Source of the DNA: Glaciecola sp041380235
GTDB lineage: Bacteria; Pseudomonadota; Gammaproteobacteria; Enterobacterales; Alteromonadaceae
Assembly: GCF_041380235.1 (NCBI RefSeq)
Contig: NZ_JBGIYY010000001.1
Span: forward strand, 1 to 64,000
Length of the DNA: 64,000 bases
Direction: 5' to 3'
The notes under the pieces were generated by a model. The model saw nothing but the letters and a program-made list of their open reading frames with translations. It made no database searches and was not told where the DNA came from. Positions 1-8,717 of the stretch are shown here, in pieces. The position numbers and the translations under genes are program-made. The first letter of the stretch is position 1; every line of letters begins with the position of its first letter.

Positions 1-52
1 GACAGGTAGTCTGACAGAGAGGGGTATCCACAAACTATAAAGTAATCACTTA
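1..52. other. Window edge after the sulfotransferase gene
   Basis: Fifty-two bases downstream of the sulfotransferase stop. No terminator hairpin and no start of another gene can be identified, so the EPS locus may continue beyond the left edge. Confidence 0.4.
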
Positions 53-811
53 TTAAAGATTTATAGTTCTTACAGGTCTGTCAATACCGTCAAAAGTATA
101 GTTGAGCATTTCGATATCTTTGGCATATATATTCCCGACTATTGCTTTTGTTTCTTCGTCGTAATATTCCCTGTAATCAATTCGCTGAGCAGCATTGTGT
201 TTTTTAAGTTCAGTGTTTAGGTTCATCTTATTTGCAATATGAGTAAAATCGTCCTCGATCGATTCGAAATAACCGATATAATCTACTGAGATTTTATTAT
301 ATTTATCAATTAAATAGTGGTGTTGAGGTTTGAAATGATGATGTTTCATTAAATTTTCAGGTTTTAGCCAGTGGTGAATAAACGCTTTGAAAGAACCATA
401 CTCTTTAAGTTCGTTTTCGTAAAACTCCTTGTCCCATTGATTAAGACCGCCCTGTTGTAAAAAGCTGTAAGCTGATACTACTCTGTCCCACGGGTTGCGA
501 ACAAAAGTAAATTTAAAGTAGGATTGAAGGAGTGTTGGTGGAAATACGTTAATGTATTCGTCCAGTGTTGTATGTCCACCGGCAATACTTTTAAAAAGAG
601 CTTTATTTACAGAAATACCTGCGCATTTAGGAACATGCACAAAAATCGCCTTAGCTCTATCAAAAGGCTCGTAGCCACCAGTAACTTCATCGTCAACATG
701 TCTTAGCCCTTGGACTTTATCAAAGCTGCTACGTCGGTTAAATTTAAAATCGTACCATCTAAGATACAAATATAATTTAATAGGCAAAAACTGTATTATT
801 TTATTTTTCAA
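53..811 (-). CDS. Sulfotransferase family 2 protein (EPS locus)
   Basis: 252 residues. It probably transfers sulfate from PAPS to a sugar hydroxyl of the exopolysaccharide. The PAPS 5'-phosphosulfate loop is visible as VHVPKCAG (about residues 58-65) and the 3'-phosphate motif as FVRNPWDRVVSAY (about 103-115), the layout of the carbohydrate sulfotransferase 2 / chondroitin 4-sulfotransferase-like family. The start is TTG at 809-811, inside the end of the upstream gene (11-base overlap). A TAGGAA Shine-Dalgarno about 9 bases upstream supports it, and no ATG lies before the PAPS loop. It is the last gene seen of a long minus-strand EPS run, in an AT-rich part. The exact acceptor sugar is unknown. 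Sulfated EPS is common in marine bacteria, so the role fits; family assignment is firm and substrate is inference. Confidence 0.85.
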   Translation of the reverse strand: MKNKIIQFLPIKLYLYLRWYDFKFNRRSSFDKVQGLRHVDDEVTGGYEPFDRAKAIFVHVPKCAGISVNKALFKSIAGGHTTLDEYINVFPPTLLQSYFKFTFVRNPWDRVVSAYSFLQQGGLNQWDKEFYENELKEYGSFKAFIHHWLKPENLMKHHHFKPQHHYLIDKYNKISVDYIGYFESIEDDFTHIANKMNLNTELKKHNAAQRIDYREYYDEETKAIVGNIYAKDIEMLNYTFDGIDRPVRTINL

Positions 812-1505
812 TGAGTAAATTTCCTAGGTGTTTCATTATTAATGCAAGATAAGGCTCTTGAGCATAATGGTGATCATTATTATCATCATTCAATAAAAAT
901 GGAGCGACTAAACCATCGTCACCGATCGATTCAGTATCAAGGTTAATAAAGTTCACGCCAAGGGCCCTGGCATTTTCTTCCATTTTTGAATTAAAAGCTA
1001 AAGTGAGTTTTGTTCGCTCCTGTTGACTAGCAGAAATCTCTTTTCGAAGATTAGCGATTTCTCCCCAATCTTGATTGTCTCTTATTGTTGGCTGAGGCGC
1101 ACTTAGTACTATGGTTTTTTGGTTACCTTGATATTTTTTAAGAAAGTCACAGTAATTATTTACACAAAGCTCTAGCATTTCTTCTACAGAGGATTTATGT
1201 TTTTGGGCTCGATACCAAATGACAAAACCAGTGTCAACTTCACCCATTTGAGTTATTAGAACATCGGGTTTAATCTTACAGAACGCGCTTTCAAAAATTG
1301 CTTGGGCATTCGTTTTAGAGTTTGGATTTACGAGCCCAGAAATAGTTGCTCCGCCAACTGTTTCAATGAAGAGTTGATACCTATTGCTTATAGCTTTTCT
1401 GAAAATCGCGTCATCAAAAACAGAGGTATGTGAGTCACCTAAAATTAATAGGCGCTTTTTATGTGAAAATTTTATATAAAATTTCTGTGAAATTGATAAT
1501 TTCAT
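801..1505 (-). CDS. SGNH/GDSL hydrolase-like protein
   Basis: About 234 residues from the ATG at 1505; an in-frame TTG at 1529 would add 8 residues but has no ribosome site. Near the N-terminus ILGDSHTS (about residues 21-28) carries the Gly-Asp-Ser block I of SGNH hydrolases, and an Asp-His-His set near residue 211 could supply the catalytic Asp/His of block V. No signal peptide or membrane segment is seen. In EPS and O-antigen loci such proteins often remove or move O-acetyl groups, which is inferred here. It overlaps the following sulfotransferase by 11 bases, so the two are probably translationally coupled. The middle of the protein is poorly conserved, so it could instead be a non-catalytic SGNH-fold protein. 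Confidence 0.6.
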   Translation of the reverse strand: MKLSISQKFYIKFSHKKRLLILGDSHTSVFDDAIFRKAISNRYQLFIETVGGATISGLVNPNSKTNAQAIFESAFCKIKPDVLITQMGEVDTGFVIWYRAQKHKSSVEEMLELCVNNYCDFLKKYQGNQKTIVLSAPQPTIRDNQDWGEIANLRKEISASQQERTKLTLAFNSKMEENARALGVNFINLDTESIGDDGLVAPFLLNDDNNDHHYAQEPYLALIMKHLGNLLIEK

Positions 1506-1618
1506 TACAAGTTGAGAGCCCCTATTCAAATTTTTGTTGTTTATTACTAAATCTAGGTTGCTGCGAAATTAAGTAGTTGTTACTAGATATTGCCCTATTT
1601 TTTAATGCAAAAGAATAG

Positions 1619-2995
1619 TTAGCGTTTTCGCATTAATATTTTTTTTAATAGGCGAATCGCACCTCGCTTGTAACGAGTAACATTCGTTGCAAGTTTTAAA
1701 GAGGAAAGTGTTTTTTCCATTTTGCTATTAAATTCGTTTGCTGTTTTAGAATTCTTCCAAACCTCTAAACTCTCCTTTCTTGATCTGCGCCTTAGCTTTT
1801 GCAAAAAAAAGATATCTGGAGTAACAAGTTTCTTACCATATCTTTTTTCTGGTATCGGTATGCCGTTGTTTTTAGCTTCTTTTACTCTTACATAGAGGCC
1901 TTCATGCCTATGATTAAAACTACCTTCCTGAGATGCGCGCATAACATCAGGGGTAATAGGCTCGACGGATAATGAAAGATTTTTAATACCTTCTTGCATT
2001 ATCGTTTCTGCTAAAGGACTCCGAGTTATTATTACACTTGTGCCGCGTCCATCGTTTCGATAAGGCTCATGCCAAGCGTCTCCCAAAGAGATGTCTGCTA
2101 ACTCAGTTACAACGTCATCACAATAATCGCATGCATTTGCTTTAAACAACCCGGTTCCCCACATGTCACCCACGGCTCGCATTTTTATCTGTTTATAATC
2201 TTTGCTCACTACATCAATACAACCGAAGGAGTAATCGTTTGCTGTACTGGTAGCGTCTTTAATTCTGTAGCTAGGTGATTTAATGTTTTTATGATCGGCG
2301 CCAACTTTAGAAGCAAGGTACTCCGTAAAGAACTTGCTTTTGACTCCTCCACATATTATTCCAGCAATAAATGGTATTTTTTGCTTTAATTCAGGTTCGT
2401 TATATTGAGCCAATCGAATGGCTTTTACGAAGCAAGCGATGCCGACTATGGCGACCCTACCATCCAGCTTTTTTAACTCGGGCAGAACTGTCGCAAGTGT
2501 CACAGGATAGTACCTAGTTTTAGATGAATTTCTTAATTCAGTTTTATTGCTTGAAACTTGATATTCATAATGATTCGGTGATGCATCTGAAGAACGGACA
2601 GAAAAAATGTGTTCAACAACACCTCGGTCGAGCAATTCATCGAATATATATGTTGCCATACCTCCCGATGAGGATTTATCTCTAAATTCTCTTGAGTATC
2701 CTGTGTATATCCCAATAACTTTCCCTAGTTTGTCTTGGGTTTGTGTGTTTTTAGCTAAAAATATTTCAGCTAGTGCAGTTTCATCTTTAACTTCTTCAAA
2801 AGGAGTTGGGTTAAATGGACAAACCTTTATACAAGAACTGTCGGCATCACAATCACCGGTCAACTCAGGAATTAAAAAGCCATCTTTACTCCAACCCATA
2901 CTTAAAGCGTCTGAAGGGCATGCATAAGTGCAAACTCCACAGCCTATACACATGTCATTTTCAACAACTTTGGATATAACTTGCGGTTTACTCAT
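1619..2995 (-). CDS. FrhB-like coenzyme F420 hydrogenase/dehydrogenase beta subunit family iron-sulfur protein
   Basis: 458 residues. The N-terminus has a ferredoxin-type cluster CIGCGVCTYACP (Cys16, 19, 22, 26) followed by a second cysteine set (Cys49, 55, 59), then the long FrhB/FdhB-type domain with conserved stretches such as SSGGMATYIFDELL and GIACFVKAIRLAQ. In bacteria without F420 these FrhB-like proteins recur in EPS/O-antigen loci beside polysaccharide pyruvyl transferases, exactly as here (next gene upstream, 52-base gap). They are presumed to do redox chemistry on a sugar or its pyruvyl group, but the reaction is not established. Start ATG at 2995 has only a weak ribosome site. The gene is AT-rich like its neighbours. 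The family call is firm; its function is open. Confidence 0.8.
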   Translation of the reverse strand: MSKPQVISKVVENDMCIGCGVCTYACPSDALSMGWSKDGFLIPELTGDCDADSSCIKVCPFNPTPFEEVKDETALAEIFLAKNTQTQDKLGKVIGIYTGYSREFRDKSSSGGMATYIFDELLDRGVVEHIFSVRSSDASPNHYEYQVSSNKTELRNSSKTRYYPVTLATVLPELKKLDGRVAIVGIACFVKAIRLAQYNEPELKQKIPFIAGIICGGVKSKFFTEYLASKVGADHKNIKSPSYRIKDATSTANDYSFGCIDVVSKDYKQIKMRAVGDMWGTGLFKANACDYCDDVVTELADISLGDAWHEPYRNDGRGTSVIITRSPLAETIMQEGIKNLSLSVEPITPDVMRASQEGSFNHRHEGLYVRVKEAKNNGIPIPEKRYGKKLVTPDIFFLQKLRRRSRKESLEVWKNSKTANEFNSKMEKTLSSLKLATNVTRYKRGAIRLLKKILMRKR

Positions 2996-3047
2996 AATTT
3001 AAGTTAATCATCTTTATTATATTTCGTTGATTTATAAGAATCATTTA

Positions 3048-4172
3048 TTACTTACTTTCTTGCAATCCGTAAAGTAGAAATGAGAGTGATAACTTTCTAT
3101 TTACTTCCAATAATTTGTTTACTTTTTTATATTCGATGCTTTCTTGCTTATCGTTTTGCAGGTCATCATAGGTAAACACCAGTCTATCCATTAATCCTAA
3201 GAGAGAGAGTAGAGACGTAAATCTATCGAGCCCTCTATTTGCGTTACCCACTACCGTAAAGTCTTTCTCAAATATTATTGAGAAAACCATACCGTGGAAC
3301 GAATCAGTTATAACATAATCAGCACATGCAAAAGAGCGAAGCCACTCAGGGACAGTGTAAGTAACACCTGATTTATCAAAACCTTTTAAATGATTTACGG
3401 AATCTAAACCAAATGTATTTTTTAAATGAGTAATCATCTTATGTTTTTCTTTTGCCTCATCAAGCACATACGTCAATAAGCCGCCATCAAAACTCTTTGG
3501 TGTATCGTAATTGGCTATGATTTTTTCCAAATAAAACTCTTTATTCATCAGGAGTGTGGGGTCTAAGACATGAACCGCATCGTGATAATTAAAAGTGTTT
3601 TTGCATATCAATGTTCCAGAAGCTTCTCTTGTGGACACTGCTGTAAAATCATGTAAAAGCTTTGATATATCTTCTTCATCATTGCTTCCTTCCCAGTAGT
3701 CTTTTCCAAACGAAGCTGCGTACGATATTTTTCGAGTCATAGTTCCTGTTATAAAATCTAAAAAAAAGCTCTGATAAAATTTATCATCAATATAATCTTT
3801 TCTCCAAACTTGGTCACTTCCAACTATAACAGCATCAAATCTCTCTCGTGTTGCAAAGTCCTGTAAATCTTTTTTTGTGCGTAAATCGTCACTAATATTC
3901 AAAATTTCATTTTTAATAAACGGTCTATGAAATGCTTTTCGTTTAAGCCTCTCTTTTTCAAGTTCATTAAATGTTTTCAGGTTGGCAATATTATGAAATG
4001 GTATTTTTAACAATAATTTCTTAGTCAAGCTTTTCCAAATGGGAATATAGGGGACTTTATATATCAAAACTACGTCATGACCTTTACTTTGCAAAAGTCT
4101 ATAAAGTGCAACAGCTTGTATTGTACCGCCGTAATTTTCGGCTATAGCGAGAGTTAATATTCCTATTTTCAT
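3048..4172 (-). CDS. Polysaccharide pyruvyl transferase family protein
   Basis: 374 residues. The family usually transfers pyruvate from phosphoenolpyruvate to form a ketal on an EPS sugar in the cytoplasm. Hallmarks are the N-terminal ENYGGTIQA (about 12-20), VGSDQVWR (about 117-124) and the C-terminal ITDSFHGMVF (about 288-297), all typical of the CsaB/WcaK-like family. Start ATG at 4172 is preceded by AAGGA at good spacing. The neighbours are the FrhB-like protein downstream and a GT25-like transferase upstream, so the substrate is probably a sugar of the same repeat unit. The negative charge added by pyruvylation would complement the sulfate added by the terminal gene of the locus. Acceptor and regiochemistry cannot be told. 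Confidence 0.85.
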   Translation of the reverse strand: MKIGILTLAIAENYGGTIQAVALYRLLQSKGHDVVLIYKVPYIPIWKSLTKKLLLKIPFHNIANLKTFNELEKERLKRKAFHRPFIKNEILNISDDLRTKKDLQDFATRERFDAVIVGSDQVWRKDYIDDKFYQSFFLDFITGTMTRKISYAASFGKDYWEGSNDEEDISKLLHDFTAVSTREASGTLICKNTFNYHDAVHVLDPTLLMNKEFYLEKIIANYDTPKSFDGGLLTYVLDEAKEKHKMITHLKNTFGLDSVNHLKGFDKSGVTYTVPEWLRSFACADYVITDSFHGMVFSIIFEKDFTVVGNANRGLDRFTSLLSLLGLMDRLVFTYDDLQNDKQESIEYKKVNKLLEVNRKLSLSFLLYGLQESK

Positions 4173-4251
4173 GATCGTCCTTGTTAGTTCTTAGCACACA
4201 ATTTTATTGCTATTTTAATTAAATGCTTTGCATTAACGATTTTACAGTAAT

Positions 4252-4974
4252 TTATTTATTTGGCGGAACGATTGATTTATTCCAAAACTTTAAAATTGCC
4301 AGCTTTTGAATAAGCAGTTTCTTTACCATAACCTTGATATTTTTTGCGCTAAGACTATGCACGTTTTGACTCAATGCTAAACGCTCTTCGTGCATTTCAT
4401 TCCTCGTTGGAGGATGCATAAATATTGGGTAAAAGTATGGGACTATATCAGACGTTAAGAAAAAGCGAGCCCAAGAGTCTGCAAGTTTAATTGATATTTT
4501 ATGATAATCTAGTAGTTCAGATGCCATCTTCTCTGATATGAAATAAGCAAAGGCGCCATAAAACCCTTGTGAAGTGTCTACTTTATACATTTCTGCATTA
4601 ATAGATTTTGATCCTTTAAAATAGCGTCCGTGGTCAACATCTGGGTGCCAACCCAAATGAATAAAGTCTGCAGTGGTATTCATACAAAGTGCACTCGCGG
4701 ATTCAAGTTGTTTTTTAGTGGGAACGATGTCAGATTCAAAAATTATTGCACCACAATTGTTGTCGATGACTTTTTTGTAAATGCTAATATGACTTAATGC
4801 ACACCCTAATTCTGCAGGCGTAAGGAGTTTTCCTGTCGAATTGTAAAATGGGACAACTTTTTTAAAGTAGTCGCTTGTCGGTAAGTCAGCCCCAATTATT
4901 GGCTTCACGGGCTCCACATTGAAATCAACTTCAATATCACTTAAGGGTAAATCAGATATTTTAAATAAGTTCAA
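4252..4974 (-). CDS. Glycosyltransferase family 25-like protein
   Basis: 240 residues. The segment LTPAELGCALSHISIYKKVI (about 51-70) is the GT25 (LPS biosynthesis beta-galactosyltransferase-like) signature, and FESDIVP (about 79-85) sits where the family has its acidic metal-binding motif, usually EDD; here it is ESD. The start is TTG at 4972-4974, chosen because AAGGTGAG lies 9 bases upstream; the next Met is near residue 97. Compared with common GT25 proteins the very first beta strand is short. The C-terminus is basic and ends without a membrane segment. It lies between the flippase and the pyruvyl transferase and is AT-rich. Sugar donor and acceptor are unknown. Confidence 0.75.
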   Translation of the reverse strand: MNLFKISDLPLSDIEVDFNVEPVKPIIGADLPTSDYFKKVVPFYNSTGKLLTPAELGCALSHISIYKKVIDNNCGAIIFESDIVPTKKQLESASALCMNTTADFIHLGWHPDVDHGRYFKGSKSINAEMYKVDTSQGFYGAFAYFISEKMASELLDYHKISIKLADSWARFFLTSDIVPYFYPIFMHPPTRNEMHEERLALSQNVHSLSAKNIKVMVKKLLIQKLAILKFWNKSIVPPNK

Positions 4975-5027
4975 AATGTTTAGCTCACCTTAAAGCCGTT
5001 GGTTTTAATTTTAGACCCATATTATTG

Positions 5028-6503
5028 TTAACCTTTCACTTTTTCAAAAACAGGCTTAATAATCCGCAAAACTAGCGTTTCTAAATAAGCCCATTCTCTT
5101 ACCGTTCTTAAGAACATTAAGTGTACAGTGAGCATGAATCCATAAAATACAATATAGAAGATACCAGTAATTAGGCAAAGCTGAAGAAATACATTTTCAA
5201 ACTGAAACGGAATTATAGTCGTTGCAATATTTGCAACATATATACCCACAGCAAATGGAATTAAGCCTAAAAGTAGCGAGATAGTATTTTTTAGGCTTGT
5301 ATATCTAAGCAAAATAAAAATCAAAAATGCAGAACAGATAATACTCTCCATTCCTACTCTTACATATGTAAATATCATAATATCACTCAACCCTACCCAA
5401 AATAGTGTCGAATACAAAATTGCAAAAGCGATACACTCATAAAAAAATATTTGTTTAGTTTTACCATGTAGCATTAATACTCTTGTTGCCTGGTTAAGCA
5501 TAATAAACGAGGGTATTAAAAGACCAAATGCCCCTAGCAGGTTCGAATATTTTATCCAGTTTTGGCCAAGGAGCACGGCTGTAACAAGTTCGTGATGAAA
5601 ATACATAACGGCTGAAATGGGTGCGCCTAGTAACAGTGTGACAAAAAAAGAAGCGTTAAACTGCTTTGCAAATTCAGCCGGTATATTCTTTACCTTTCTG
5701 AGTTCTACTAAAAAAGGCTGAATGACTGGGAGAATGACATAACCACTTGGAATGAACGCTATATATTTCATAGTGTGATAAGAGCCTAACTGAGACTGCC
5801 CAAAAGCACTACTAACAAGCAAGGTATCTAATTGGGTTCTAACATAACCAAATATAGATTGAGGGATAATCCATCCAGAAAACTGCCATTGTTGTTTGGC
5901 ATTGGTCATATTTAACTTCGGTCTATGATTCTGAATCATGTATGATCCGACGATCATTAAAGGAGCGCTGATCGCTTTGCCTATTATTAAAGCCCAATAA
6001 CTCTGAAGGGTAAAGGCTGCAATAATTGCAGCTGCCACTGAAACAACTTTTACAAAAACACCAAGCTTTACGATTGGAGTATAATTTTGAGCTCTCTTTA
6101 AATAGGCTAAACCTGGATTTTGAAAAGAGTAACTGAAAAAAACCAGTGTTAAAGAAAGTAACACATCAATCAACCTCGGGTCATCATAGTAGTCAGCAAT
6201 AAAAAACGTTGCGATTATCATAATTACAGACATTGTTGATTTTAATATTAGGTTGAGTGTCCAGGCGGTGTTAACTTTTTCGTCATCTAATTCATCTACA
6301 ATTAGTAAGTATTGATTCGTTCCTGTGTTTGACAGAATCTCTATGAAGCCAACCATTAGCGTGGCTATTGCGATTATGCCGAAGTCTTCTGGGAGTAACA
6401 GGCGGGCTAGAATTAGTGTGCTAACAAGGCCAACGAGCTTTTTTAAGATCGAATCTACAACCAGTAGAAGGCTGCTAGTAACCCCTTTTTTTAGCTCACT
6501 CAT
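5028..6503 (-). CDS. PST/Wzx-type oligosaccharide flippase
   Basis: 491 residues with about 12-14 hydrophobic segments and no soluble domain. This is the layout of the polysaccharide transporter (MOP/PST) family that flips lipid-linked oligosaccharide to the periplasm. The N-terminus (KGVTSSLLLVVDSILKKLVG, then LARLLLPEDFGIIAIATLMV) is the characteristic start of the lipopolysaccharide biosynthesis flippase subfamily. It overlaps the upstream GT2 gene by 4 bases (ATGA), so it is translationally coupled to it. Together with the ligase/polymerase-like protein at 7359-8717 it would form the export and polymerisation step of this locus. Distinction between Wzx and a Wzc/exosortase-specific flippase is not possible from sequence alone. 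Confidence 0.88.
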   Translation of the reverse strand: MSELKKGVTSSLLLVVDSILKKLVGLVSTLILARLLLPEDFGIIAIATLMVGFIEILSNTGTNQYLLIVDELDDEKVNTAWTLNLILKSTMSVIMIIATFFIADYYDDPRLIDVLLSLTLVFFSYSFQNPGLAYLKRAQNYTPIVKLGVFVKVVSVAAAIIAAFTLQSYWALIIGKAISAPLMIVGSYMIQNHRPKLNMTNAKQQWQFSGWIIPQSIFGYVRTQLDTLLVSSAFGQSQLGSYHTMKYIAFIPSGYVILPVIQPFLVELRKVKNIPAEFAKQFNASFFVTLLLGAPISAVMYFHHELVTAVLLGQNWIKYSNLLGAFGLLIPSFIMLNQATRVLMLHGKTKQIFFYECIAFAILYSTLFWVGLSDIMIFTYVRVGMESIICSAFLIFILLRYTSLKNTISLLLGLIPFAVGIYVANIATTIIPFQFENVFLQLCLITGIFYIVFYGFMLTVHLMFLRTVREWAYLETLVLRIIKPVFEKVKG

Positions 6504-7366
6504 TGTGTTTTGGTTTCTTTTTTAATCAACTGTATTAAGCGTTTTTTTACCAGCCATTTTTTGATAAAACTGAGATGTGCAGTTTTGTCCTCAAAGTTAC
6601 TCATGATTTGCTGGTTAATATTAAACATTGTTTTAGGCCAGTCGACTACATCTAAAGCATCTAAATAGTGCTCTTGTATTTTGCCCAATTCATAGCGAGC
6701 TATTCTATTTTTATACAGCTTGATATCGTCTGTTTTAAACGGAGATAAGCTTTCAAATTTAAAACCAACCCCTTGTTTGTAAATTACGCGGTTTGGCAGG
6801 TTGTCTTTTAAAAATTGAATGTCGGTATTTGCGGCTTTTGTTAAAAACGAATCTATCCAATTTAAACCTATGGGCAAATGAAAAGGTTTGTCTCGTACCA
6901 TTTTAATGTAGTGCTCACTAGCACCATACAAATTCCCATAAAAACAGGCGCGCTCTTCAACAAGCATTTGATAAAAATCTAAGTTTCTGCCGCTTAAAGG
7001 GTAACCTGCAACGATGTTTGGTTTTGGATCTGCATTCATCATTTCATCATAAAGTATGGGAAAGCACTTTTCTGAAAAAATCACGTCGGCGTCAATAAAA
7101 AAGTGACACTCAGCCTCTGCCTTTATCTCATGTACATAGTGATTCCATGCATTGCATTTGTCACCGAGTTTAATTTCAATTACTTTTAATTGCTCAAATT
7201 TTAATTTTTCTTTTATGGCATTAGCCACCATAACAGTATTGTCAGTGCAACCATTTGCCAGTAAATATACGTGTTGAACACGGTTATCAATATTATTAAA
7301 AACATTAGTTAGTGAATGTTTTAAGTTGTCTGATTCGTTATATGCAAACATTATAATGTTATACAC
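6500..7366 (-). CDS. Glycosyltransferase family 2 protein
   Basis: 288 residues. GT-A fold hallmarks are FAYNESDNL (about 7-15) at the nucleotide-binding start and FFIDADVIF (about 89-97), whose Asp-Ala-Asp binds the metal and nucleotide sugar. No membrane segment is evident. The start is GTG at 7366 with GAGG 7 bases upstream. It overlaps the flippase gene by 4 bases and the ligase gene by 8 bases, so the three are one coupled unit. The role is transfer of one sugar of the EPS repeat in the cytoplasm; sugar identity is unknown. Confidence 0.82.
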   Translation of the reverse strand: MYNIIMFAYNESDNLKHSLTNVFNNIDNRVQHVYLLANGCTDNTVMVANAIKEKLKFEQLKVIEIKLGDKCNAWNHYVHEIKAEAECHFFIDADVIFSEKCFPILYDEMMNADPKPNIVAGYPLSGRNLDFYQMLVEERACFYGNLYGASEHYIKMVRDKPFHLPIGLNWIDSFLTKAANTDIQFLKDNLPNRVIYKQGVGFKFESLSPFKTDDIKLYKNRIARYELGKIQEHYLDALDVVDWPKTMFNINQQIMSNFEDKTAHLSFIKKWLVKKRLIQLIKKETKTQ

Positions 7367-8717
7367 GGGCTTGCCTCGCTTTTGTCAGCGCGATGTTTGA
7401 ATCTACTTTTGATATAGGAGGTGTGGCAATTTGCTCAGTTGGATTTGCTATCTTTTGCTTTAAAATAAAATTATTAGCAACTATCACTAGTAGTAAAAAG
7501 TAAAACGGTTCAAAGATAATCAAATCCAAAAACATAGACCCTACGAAAAAACCCATTAAAGAGCTAAAGCTTGCTTTGTTTATATAAGTGTGGAGTTTAT
7601 CGGGGTGTTTTTCCAGAGCATTTTTATTCCATCTATAAATTTTCCAAGAGATCCAAAAAAATGTTAAGTAAATAAACCCAGCAATAATGCCAAGATTGGC
7701 TGAAAAATTTAAGAAGGTATTATGCGGCACATGTGGCGATTTACCTGGGAAATTTGTGCGCGAAGCTTCTAAGAAACGTTGTGGACCGACACCTAATATG
7801 GGGTACTGCTTTGCTAGTTGGAAGGCAATATCCCAAGAAATTACTCTAGGGTTAATTGGCTCATTTGCACTTGTTTCTGACTGTTGTACAGTTGTTACCG
7901 TTCTAGATAGCATCTGGCCACCTTGGTCTATCAAAAACACCAAAGCGCCAACTAGCAGCACGACATTAAATGACTTTGACTTTATCATTCTTGCAGCTAT
8001 TAGCGTAGACACGGCAGCACTTAAAAGCGCTCCGCGAGAAGCACATAGAATCATTGCGTGCCATATTAGTGGTACAGCGAGAATTAAAAGTGCTTTTTGC
8101 CATGTTTTTTCAACTTGGTATATAGCAAATAACACAAACGGTAAACCAATGACAAAAACGATGGAGAAAATATTGCCGTCAGTGTATGGGCTGAAATTAG
8201 GACCCCTTAATCGCCCCTGTGCAAATTGACTCCAGTTGCCTTCTAAGTAGTTGCTATTGGCCCAATATGTATAGTAGAGAGTTATCGCGACGATTGCCCA
8301 TACTAGGTACTTAAGCGCTTTTTCATGATTAATTAAGCCCAATACTATGAAGAACATTAAAACAATTGTAGTGTAAATGCTCATTACTAGTTCTGACCCT
8401 ACTCTTGAGCCATAGGAAGGAAAAGGGGTGAAAAGATCAGACAAATAATATATGCAGAGTAGTATCAACAGACCATAAAAAATCCCATTATTATAAATCT
8501 GCCAATTTATACCACCGCGCACCATATGAATGCCCCAAGCCACAATGGCGATACCAGCAGAAATCCTGAATATTGAAATATCATCAAACACCCAAAACCA
8601 AATATATTGTGGCTGTAAAATAGAAACGGCACTGTATAACACCGCAGCAATGTATGGTGCAGACACCGCCATAAAAGCAGCGAGAGCAATTAATAAAATT
8701 GTTAGTATTTTTGCCAT
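7359..8717 (-). CDS. O-antigen ligase-like / putative O-glycosylation ligase, exosortase A-associated type
   Basis: 452 residues, polytopic, with about 10-12 hydrophobic segments and the Wzy_C-type core: a large periplasmic loop that includes ILGVGPQRFLEASR and SPHVPHNTFLNFSANLGI. The N-terminus, with a first hydrophobic pair followed by a Gln-Pro-Gln-Tyr-Ile-Trp stretch, resembles the exosortase A-associated ligase subfamily. It may polymerise EPS repeats or ligate glycan to a carrier or protein in the periplasm. Start ATG at 8717 abuts the stop of the upstream glycosyltransferase, with GGTG 6 bases before it. The choice between Wzy polymerase and ligase is open. Confidence 0.8.
   Translation of the reverse strand: MAKILTILLIALAAFMAVSAPYIAAVLYSAVSILQPQYIWFWVFDDISIFRISAGIAIVAWGIHMVRGGINWQIYNNGIFYGLLILLCIYYLSDLFTPFPSYGSRVGSELVMSIYTTIVLMFFIVLGLINHEKALKYLVWAIVAITLYYTYWANSNYLEGNWSQFAQGRLRGPNFSPYTDGNIFSIVFVIGLPFVLFAIYQVEKTWQKALLILAVPLIWHAMILCASRGALLSAAVSTLIAARMIKSKSFNVVLLVGALVFLIDQGGQMLSRTVTTVQQSETSANEPINPRVISWDIAFQLAKQYPILGVGPQRFLEASRTNFPGKSPHVPHNTFLNFSANLGIIAGFIYLTFFWISWKIYRWNKNALEKHPDKLHTYINKASFSSLMGFFVGSMFLDLIIFEPFYFLLLVIVANNFILKQKIANPTEQIATPPISKVDSNIALTKARQARV

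Noticed and set aside
1619..2995. True F420-dependent hydrogenase subunit
   Set aside because: No F420 or hydrogenase genes around; the EPS and pyruvyl transferase context indicates the bacterial FrhB-like family.
7687..8229. 180-codon plus-strand frame opposite the ligase gene
   Set aside because: It is the mirror of a membrane protein gene, with no ribosome site or recognised motif.
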